Part shown: positions 28,630 through 34,212 of the stretch, piece after piece | How the letters are laid out: each line of letters opens with the position of its first letter | How positions within the stretch are numbered: the first letter of the stretch is position 1 | Assembly (NCBI GenBank): GCA_900752215.1 | Contig: CAADUO010000053.1 | Location: 1 to 34,212, forward strand | Length of the DNA stretch: 34,212 bases | Direction: 5' to 3' | Source: an uncultured Collinsella sp. | GTDB taxonomy: Bacteria > Actinomycetota > Coriobacteriia > Coriobacteriales > Coriobacteriaceae | Notes under the pieces: model-generated | Told to the model about the DNA's origin: nothing | Databases searched by the model: none | What the model saw: only the letters and a program-made list of their open reading frames with translations | Position numbers and translations under genes: made by a program

Positions 28630-30353
28630 TGAGGTTTATGAGGCCGTACCGCGGTCTGATTGCGGTGACGCTGTTTGCGGTGCTGATAGATAACGTCGGT
28701 ACGCTGTTGGTTCCCACGATGCTGGCGAACATGGTCAACACCGGTATTACCACGGGCGATGTCGACTATATTTTACGCAACGGCCTGTATATGCTTATCG
28801 CGACCGGCATGGCCAGCGGCGGCACGGTGTTGGGCTGCTATCTTTCGGCGCGCCTGGCCGCCAACGTAGCCTGCGATATCCGCAATGCCGTGTACGACAA
28901 GTCGCTCGAACTCGCGGCCAGCGACTTTGAGCGCTTTGGCACGGGATCGATGATCACGCGCTCGCTCAACGACATCAACGTGATTCAGCAAGCGATCCTG
29001 CAGACGATTCAGTTGGTGCTGCCGGTGCCGTTCTTGGCCGTGGCAGGCATCATTTTTGCTTGGTTCATCGATCCCGCCATGGGCACGCTGCTGGGCGTGG
29101 TGGTTGCGATCGTGCTGGTGGCGGCGGTCTTTACGGTGGCTAACGCCGCGCCGATTTTTATGCGCCTGCAGAGCTTTATCGACCGCATGAACGTGGTGCT
29201 GCGCGAGAACATCGTGGGCGTGCGCGTCATCCGCGCATTTAACAAGGAGCGCCACGAGGAGCAGCGCCTGGACGAGGTGTTTAGCGATTACGCGGCCAAC
29301 GCCATCAAGGTCAACCACCTGTTTGTGGGTCTCGACAGTTCCAGCTTCTTTTTGATGAACATCGCCGAGGTGGCGGTGCTGTGGGTGGGCGGCAACCGCG
29401 TGGGCGTCCACGCCATGCAAATCGGTAGCATCTCGGCCGTGCTGGAGTACGCGATCCTGATCCTGTTCTTTGTGATGATGGCGCAGATGGTGATTCTGAC
29501 GCTCCCGCGCGCCGCCGCATGCCTAAGCCGTGCACAGCAAGTGCTGGAGATTGAGCCGAGCATCGTCGATGGCCAGCGTACGCTTGATGCGGCCGCGTCC
29601 GACTCAAAGGACGGGGCCGATGCGGTCGCCGTGTTCGATCACATGTCGTTTCGCTTTGACGATGCCGACGAGGACACCCTGTGCGACCTGAGCTTTGCCT
29701 GTCGCCGCGGTCAGACGACTGCGATCGTCGGCTCGACCGGTTCGGGTAAGTCGACGGTGGCAAAGCTTCTGCTGCGCTTCCACGATGCCACCAAGGGCTC
29801 CATTCGCCTGAATGGTGTGGACCTGCGCGAGCTTACGCAAGACGAAATCCGCGGGCGCATTGCCTATGTGCCGCAGAAGGCGTGGCTGTTCTCGGGCACG
29901 GTGGCGAGCAACCTTCGCTTTGGTAACGAAGGCGCGACCGAGGGCGACATGCTCCACGCGCTTGAGGTTGCCCAGAGCACCTTTGTGCTCGATCAGCCGC
30001 AGGGGCTCGATACCCCGGTGGCGCAGGGCGGCACGAACTTTTCGGGCGGCCAGCGCCAGCGCCTGGCCATTGCTCGCGCGCTCATGAAGCATGCCGATCT
30101 ATATATCTTCGATGACAGTTTTTCGGCCCTGGACTTTAAGACCGATGCCGCCCTGCGTCATGCGTTGCAAGACGAGACGCGTGACGCTGCGGTGCTCATC
30201 ATCGCGCAGCGCATCTCGACGATCTTGCACGCCGACCAGATTGTCGTGCTCAAGGACGGCGAGATTGTGGGCTTGGGCACGCATAGCGAGCTTATGGAAA
30301 CCTGCGAGGTGTACCGTGCCATCGCGGAATCGCAAATGAAGGGAGGTGAGTAG
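28617..30353 (+). CDS. Heterodimeric ABC exporter, subunit with degenerate ATP site
   Basis: This 578-residue half-transporter has a six-helix membrane domain (about 1-310) and a nucleotide-binding domain (about 335-578) with Walker A GSTGSGKST (372-380) and signature FSGGQR (475-480). The residue after the Walker B Asp is Asp500 instead of Glu (IFDDSFSALD), and the switch His is Gln531 (IIAQRISTI). These changes mark the degenerate-site partner in heterodimeric exporters such as TM287/288, LmrCD and BmrCD. It should pair with the product of the next gene to export drugs, lipids or peptides. A GAGGGGG site lies inside the end of the MarR gene. Confidence 0.92.
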   Translation: MRLLMRFMRPYRGLIAVTLFAVLIDNVGTLLVPTMLANMVNTGITTGDVDYILRNGLYMLIATGMASGGTVLGCYLSARLAANVACDIRNAVYDKSLELAASDFERFGTGSMITRSLNDINVIQQAILQTIQLVLPVPFLAVAGIIFAWFIDPAMGTLLGVVVAIVLVAAVFTVANAAPIFMRLQSFIDRMNVVLRENIVGVRVIRAFNKERHEEQRLDEVFSDYAANAIKVNHLFVGLDSSSFFLMNIAEVAVLWVGGNRVGVHAMQIGSISAVLEYAILILFFVMMAQMVILTLPRAAACLSRAQQVLEIEPSIVDGQRTLDAAASDSKDGADAVAVFDHMSFRFDDADEDTLCDLSFACRRGQTTAIVGSTGSGKSTVAKLLLRFHDATKGSIRLNGVDLRELTQDEIRGRIAYVPQKAWLFSGTVASNLRFGNEGATEGDMLHALEVAQSTFVLDQPQGLDTPVAQGGTNFSGGQRQRLAIARALMKHADLYIFDDSFSALDFKTDAALRHALQDETRDAAVLIIAQRISTILHADQIVVLKDGEIVGLGTHSELMETCEVYRAIAESQMKGGE

Positions 30354-30354
30354 C

Positions 30355-32361
30355 ATGGCCGAGGAGCTCAAGAAGCAGGGCGGCGTTGATGACGCCGTTG
30401 CCGCGGGGCTGGTCGAGGAAACGGCTGCCGCGGCACCCGAGCTGGATGACGCCGCCAAGGCTGCAGCCGCGCGCGAGGCCCGCCGCCAGGCGCTGTACGA
30501 GGAAAACGAGCGCGCCGAGGACGAGCGTGCCCGCGCCGAGGCAGAGCGCATGCGCGACGTGGACGACGAAGACGAGGACGAGACGCCCCGTGATACCTGG
30601 GCGACGGTGCGCCGCCTGTGGAGCGAGGCTGCCGGCGACCATTGGCGCTTCTATATCGTGTTCGCGAGCATTGTGTTCTATGTCATCTTTAACACCGCCG
30701 CGCCGGCATATAGCGCCCGCGTGATCGATGAGCTGTGGGGCCACATTCAGGTGGCGTTTGCCAACGACACCACTTTCAGCATCACCTGGGAGAACTGCGG
30801 CAAGACCATTTTCGTCTACTTTATGATCTGGACTGCCGCTGCCTCGTTCTATGCGCTCCAGAGCTTTTTGATGTCGAGTGTCGCTGAGCGTCTCAATCTG
30901 CGCCTGCGCAACTGCATCGCGCAAAAGCTCAGCCGCCTGCCGCTCGCCTACTTTGATGCGCATCGTCCCGGCGAGGTCGTCAGCCGCGCGACCAACGACC
31001 TGGACAAGATGTCCGAGAGCATGCAGCGCGGACTGCTGCAGCTTCTGGTGTCGATCGGTACCGTGGTGGGCGCCGTGAGCGTGATGTTCGTGTTTAGCGT
31101 GCCGCTCACGCTCGTCTTTTTGTTCTTTATGGCGCTGTCGCTGCTGATGACCAAAGTGGTCTCGCGTCGCACACATGACGTGACCGGCGAGCGTCAGGAG
31201 TGGGTGTCCAAGATTACGAGTGCGGTCGAGGAGGGCTACTCGGGCCGTCTGGTGATTCACGCGTTTAACCGCGAGCGCCAGAGCTCTGCCGAAGTGCATG
31301 AGGCATCGGGCGAGCTGGCCCGCGTGAGTACCAAGGCCGACTTTATGATCAATGCCGTCGGCCCTGCGGTGCGCTTTATCGGCCGTTTGGCGCAGATCGT
31401 GATCGCGCTCGTGGGCTGCAGCATGCTGGTTGCCGGTCACATGACCGTCGGCGTGTTCCAGGCGTTCTTCCAGTTTATCTACGAGGCGTCCGAACCCATG
31501 ACGCAGCTGTCGTTCACTTTCAACTCGCTGCAGAGCGCGCTGGCGAGTGCGGAGCGCGTGTTCGACCTGCTTGATGAGCCCGAGATGGAGGCCGATCCGC
31601 TGCCGGACGAGGCCGCCAAGCTGCCGGGTCGCGTTGAGGGCCGCGTCTCTTTTGAGCACGTGCGCTTTGGTTATTCGCCCGACAAGCCGCTTATGCGCGA
31701 CGTGTCGTTTACCGCCGAGCCGGGCCAGAAGATTGCCGTGGTGGGAACCACGGGCGCAGGCAAGACGACGCTCATCAACCTGCTCATGCGCTTTTACGAG
31801 ATCGACGGCGGCCGCATTACGCTCGACGGTGTGGATACGCGCCTCATGAACCGCGGCGAGCTACGTCAGCAGTTTGGCATGGTGCTGCAAGACGCCTGGC
31901 TGTTCGACGGCACGATTGCCGAGAACATCGCCTACGGCTGCCCCGAGGCAACGCGCGAGGAGATTGTTGCGGCTGCGCGCGCCGCCCAGGTTGACTTCTT
32001 TGTGCGCACCATGCCGCAGGGCTACGACACGCGCGTGGCCAACGATGCCGAAAGCATCAGCCAGGGCCAGCGTCAGCTGCTGACCATCGCACGCGTGCTG
32101 CTCAACAACCCGGCGATTCTCATCCTGGACGAGGCGACCTCAAGCGTGGACACGCGCACCGAGCTTGCTATCGGTCGCGCCATGGACGCGCTCATGCACG
32201 GGCGCACGAGCTTTGTGATCGCGCATCGCCTGTCGACGATCGTGGACGCCGACCTGATCTTGGTCATGGACCACGGCAACATCATCGAGCAAGGCACGCA
32301 TAAGGAGCTGCTCGCAGCCGAGGGCGCTTATGCCGACCTCTATCTGAGTCAGTTCGCATAA
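30355..32361 (+). CDS. Heterodimeric ABC exporter, catalytically competent subunit with acidic N-terminal extension
   Basis: This 668-residue half-transporter has canonical Walker A GTTGAGKTT (464-472), Walker B with Glu593 (LILDEATSSVD) and switch His624 (IAHRLSTI). Its signature is altered to SQGQR (569-573), which would face the degenerate site of the partner. Residues 1-80 form a highly charged Ala/Glu/Arg-rich extension, probably a helix or coiled coil, ending in an acidic run (DVDDEDEDE); this is not part of the usual core. The membrane domain spans about 95-405. The ATG at 30355 sits one base after the previous stop and follows GGGAGGTGAG; GTG 30346 is less likely. Confidence 0.92.
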   Translation: MAEELKKQGGVDDAVAAGLVEETAAAAPELDDAAKAAAAREARRQALYEENERAEDERARAEAERMRDVDDEDEDETPRDTWATVRRLWSEAAGDHWRFYIVFASIVFYVIFNTAAPAYSARVIDELWGHIQVAFANDTTFSITWENCGKTIFVYFMIWTAAASFYALQSFLMSSVAERLNLRLRNCIAQKLSRLPLAYFDAHRPGEVVSRATNDLDKMSESMQRGLLQLLVSIGTVVGAVSVMFVFSVPLTLVFLFFMALSLLMTKVVSRRTHDVTGERQEWVSKITSAVEEGYSGRLVIHAFNRERQSSAEVHEASGELARVSTKADFMINAVGPAVRFIGRLAQIVIALVGCSMLVAGHMTVGVFQAFFQFIYEASEPMTQLSFTFNSLQSALASAERVFDLLDEPEMEADPLPDEAAKLPGRVEGRVSFEHVRFGYSPDKPLMRDVSFTAEPGQKIAVVGTTGAGKTTLINLLMRFYEIDGGRITLDGVDTRLMNRGELRQQFGMVLQDAWLFDGTIAENIAYGCPEATREEIVAAARAAQVDFFVRTMPQGYDTRVANDAESISQGQRQLLTIARVLLNNPAILILDEATSSVDTRTELAIGRAMDALMHGRTSFVIAHRLSTIVDADLILVMDHGNIIEQGTHKELLAAEGAYADLYLSQFA

Positions 32362-32392
32362 TGTGACAAGGGGACAGTCCCACATGTCACAT
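32361..32392. repeat. REP-like hairpin, GGGGACAGTCCC type
   Basis: ATGTGAC (32361-32367) and GTCACAT (32386-32392) flank a loop with GGGGACAGTCCC. It directly abuts the exporter stop codon and belongs by its core to the same family as the other short hairpins in the window. Confidence 0.7.
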
Positions 32393-32399
32393 CAAAAGG

Positions 32400-32437
32400 A
32401 AAGGCGCGCCGGGGATGGATTCCCTGGCGCGCCTTTG
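32400..32437. terminator. Bidirectional terminator between the exporter and serine acetyltransferase genes
   Basis: A 15-bp stem with one wobble (32400-32414 with 32422-32436) has A- and T-runs at its ends and lies between convergent genes. Confidence 0.87.
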
Positions 32438-32473
32438 CGTTGATGCCGATGTCGTTTTATGCCGCTTGCGTTC

Positions 32474-33178
32474 CTAGCGTTCGTCCACGAGCTTGGCGAC
32501 GAGGGCCTTGAGCTCGGCCACCTCTCGCTCGAGTTCCTTGACGCGACGGGCGTTTTCGGTGATGCCCTGACGGTTGAGGGCGCTCTGCTCGGCGGCATCG
32601 TCGGGCATGTACTCGCGATGCTGCTTGGCGTCGAAGCTCTCCTCGAACACGCGGCAGCCGTTGCGCTTGATGATGCGCCCGGGCACGCCCACGACGGTGC
32701 AGTTGTCGGGCACGTCCTTAACAACGACCGAGTTGCCGCCGATCTTGACGTTGTTGCCGATGCGGATGTTGCCGAGCACCTTGGCGCCCGTGCCCACGGT
32801 GACGTTGTTGCCGAGCGTTGGGTGACGCTTGCCGGTTTCGTTGCCGGTACCGCCGAGCGTGACGCCCTGGTAGAGCACGCAGTTGTCGCCCACAATGGTG
32901 GTCTCGCCGATGACGACGCCCATGGCATGGTCGATAAAGAAGTGCTTGCCGATCTGTGCGGCGGGATGAATCTCGACGCCGGTGATGTGACGGGTGATTT
33001 GCGAGAGCACGCGGGCGAGCGAGCGATGACCGTGCTCCCAGAGCCAGTGCTCGGGCACGTGGTTCCACTTGGCGTGCAGGCCAGGATAGGAAAGGAAGAT
33101 GACCAGACCGTTTTGCGCGGCGGGGTCCTGCGCTTGGACGGTCTTGATGTCTTCGCGAATGGTATTGATAAAGCTCAC
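32474..33178 (-). CDS. cysE: Serine O-acetyltransferase (CysE/EpsC-like)
   Basis: This 234-residue enzyme transfers acetyl from acetyl-CoA to serine, the first step of cysteine synthesis. The N-terminal helical part is shorter than in E. coli CysE, as in the EpsC group. A left-handed beta-helix of hexapeptide repeats runs about 65-170 and includes HPAAQIGKHFFIDHAMGVVIGET with catalytic His84, then GVTLGGTG and the acetyl-CoA loop GNIRIGNNVKIGGNSVV. After GVPGRII comes an unusual C-terminal coiled coil (about 208-232; ARRVKELEREVAELKALVAKL). The GTG at 33178 has a GGGAGGG site; an upstream ATG at 33253 has no good site. No cysK gene is in the window. Confidence 0.9.
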   Translation of the reverse strand: MSFINTIREDIKTVQAQDPAAQNGLVIFLSYPGLHAKWNHVPEHWLWEHGHRSLARVLSQITRHITGVEIHPAAQIGKHFFIDHAMGVVIGETTIVGDNCVLYQGVTLGGTGNETGKRHPTLGNNVTVGTGAKVLGNIRIGNNVKIGGNSVVVKDVPDNCTVVGVPGRIIKRNGCRVFEESFDAKQHREYMPDDAAEQSALNRQGITENARRVKELEREVAELKALVAKLVDER

Positions 33179-33401
33179 CGGCCGCCCTCCCTTAGCGCCA
33201 TGGCAATGCGATTCAATAAAGTATAGCGATTCGCTAGGGATTAGGAAGAGCAATCTTGGCGGCTTTGCACGACAGGTGTCAGTTATGCAAACTTGCTGGT
33301 AATGGAGTCATGCTTTTGTGGGGTTGCGCACGAGGGGGTGCCGCAACCGTATACTGGTCAACTTGGACGTATCCGCGCCCACAACTGAGAGGTTTTACTT
33401 C

Positions 33402-34049
33402 ATGGGTTTCATTAATTTTATCGCTGAGCTGCTCAAAGACCCGCGCACCGCGATTGCCAGCTGGATCGCCGCCGGCCCGCTTATGGCCTATGGCTGCGTG
33501 TTCCTGATTATCTTCATTGAGACGGGCGTGGTGTTCTTCCCGTTTCTCCCTGGCGATTCGCTGCTGTTTGCTTCGGGCTTCTTTGCCCACAACGGTGGCT
33601 TTAACATCGTGGCTTTGCTGGCCGTCGCATGGGCTGCTGCCATCTTGGGCGATCAGTGCAACTTTATGATCGGTCACTTCTTTGGCAAAAAGATCATCGC
33701 TTCGGGCAAGGTCAAGGCCATGACGCCCGAGCGCATTAAAAAGTCCGAGGACTTCTTGGACAAGTGGGGTCACCTGGCTATTTTCCTGGGCCGCTTCTTC
33801 CCGTTTATCCGCACCTTTGTGCCCTTTATCGCCGGCATGGGCGGCATGCACTGGCGCAATTTTGTCATCTTTAACGTGCTGGGCGGCATTACCTGGTCGA
33901 CGCTCTTTACACTGCTGGGCTACTTCTTTGGCGGCATTCCCTTTGTGCAGGAGCACTTTGAGCTGCTGATCGTCGGCATCGTTGCCGTGTCGATCATCCC
34001 GACCGTGGTCGGTCTGGTTAAGGCTAAGCTGGGCAAAAAGAACGCGTAG
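33402..34049 (+). CDS. DedA family membrane protein
   Basis: This 215-residue membrane protein has the DedA/SNARE-associated hallmarks: an acidic residue before the first re-entrant loop (FIETGVVFFPFLPGDSLLFASGF), GDQCNFMIGHFFG, and GRFFPFIRTFVPFIAGMGGMHWRNFVIFNVLGGITW. Family members are linked to lipid-carrier (undecaprenyl phosphate or phosphatidylethanolamine) flipping, envelope stress and drug tolerance; the substrate here is unknown. ATG 33402 follows a GAGAGG site; a TATACT -10-like box lies at 33350. It is divergent from cysE and followed by a terminator. Confidence 0.92.
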   Translation: MGFINFIAELLKDPRTAIASWIAAGPLMAYGCVFLIIFIETGVVFFPFLPGDSLLFASGFFAHNGGFNIVALLAVAWAAAILGDQCNFMIGHFFGKKIIASGKVKAMTPERIKKSEDFLDKWGHLAIFLGRFFPFIRTFVPFIAGMGGMHWRNFVIFNVLGGITWSTLFTLLGYFFGGIPFVQEHFELLIVGIVAVSIIPTVVGLVKAKLGKKNA

Positions 34050-34077
34050 CTCGAGCCAGCGCGCAAACCGTGCAGTT

Positions 34078-34113
34078 GAGGCCCGTCACCGCTTACGGTG
34101 GCGGGCCTCTTTA
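34078..34113 (+). terminator. Terminator after the DedA gene
   Basis: A 14-bp stem with one wobble (34078-34091 with 34096-34109) and a 4-base loop is followed by TTTAGTT. Confidence 0.9.
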
Positions 34114-34130
34114 GTTCAAGACTTTAGTCT

Positions 34131-34198
34131 GCTGGCCGCGCAGCGGCCAGCTTTAAACCACCCGCTACGCGGGTGGAGACAAACGGCTTTACAAAGCC
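34131..34198. repeat. Three tandem hairpins at the window edge
   Basis: GCTGGCCGC (34131) with GCGGCCAGC (34143) and CCACCCGC (34158) with GCGGGTGG (34169) are perfect stems with 3-base loops, and GGCTTT (34185) with AAAGCC (34193) forms a third, tight one. Clustered small-loop hairpins are typical of REP elements and of the ends of IS200/IS605-type transposons. The sequence stops at 34212, so the context is cut off. Confidence 0.6.
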
Positions 34199-34212
34199 AC
34201 CCCTCCGACCGA

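Noticed and set aside
1..34212. CRISPR array, rRNA or tRNA genes, prophage
   Set aside because: No regularly spaced direct repeats, no rRNA-like or tRNA-like sequence, and no phage structural or integrase genes were seen.

Overview
The window looks like chromosomal DNA of a high-GC Gram-positive bacterium, most likely a gut actinobacterium of the Coriobacteriia (Collinsella-like). This is inferred from the GC-rich codon use, an actinobacterial EF-G2-type factor, Tat-type lipoproteins next to PTS genes, and a split transketolase; no rRNA or tRNA is present to confirm it. Coding is dense (33 intact protein genes called) and both strands are used. I saw no CRISPR array, phage module or complete insertion sequence.

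Region 1 (1-5100): a 131-base hairpin element, then a polar amino acid ABC importer (Tat lipoprotein, permease, ATPase), then an EF-G2-like translation factor with altered GTPase motifs. Region 2 (5150-6550): a streptodornase-like secreted or anchored nuclease on the minus strand and a long intergenic region that may hold a small RNA.

Region 3 (6550-15600) is the most interesting part, a sugar-phosphate catabolic island: class II ketose-bisphosphate aldolase, an ascorbate-family PTS (IIA, IIB, IIC), a TPR protein, a fusion of a P-loop kinase to deoxyribose-phosphate aldolase, a GntR/UTRA regulator, a transaldolase, and the two halves of a split transketolase. Between transaldolase and transketolase lies a decayed chimera of a fructose-type PTS IIB and a second transaldolase, which suggests that the island once held another PTS branch. 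The usual L-ascorbate enzymes are absent, so the substrate is unknown; a pentose, deoxypentose or related ketose is plausible.

Region 4 (15800-20560): a LarE-like sulfur transferase, a HAD phosphatase/phosphoglucomutase, a LacI-type repressor, and a second amino acid ABC importer (lipoprotein plus permease) that lacks its own ATPase. Region 5 (20750-26790): glmS, a GntR/FCD regulator divergent from a YeiH-type exporter, an NtrC-like protein with a degenerate AAA+ domain, and a small membrane protein. Region 6 (26840-34212): a nitroreductase, a small conserved-looking protein, a MarR regulator with duplicated operator-like repeats leading an asymmetric heterodimeric ABC exporter, a serine acetyltransferase, a DedA protein, and three tandem hairpins at the window edge.

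Intergenic regions carry a family of short hairpins with a common loop core of the GGGACAGGT/GGGGACAG type (positions near 15680, 18815, 18879, 20565, 22672, 26791 and 32361), which look like REP-type dispersed repeats. Functions are assigned by reading motifs only; no database search was run.
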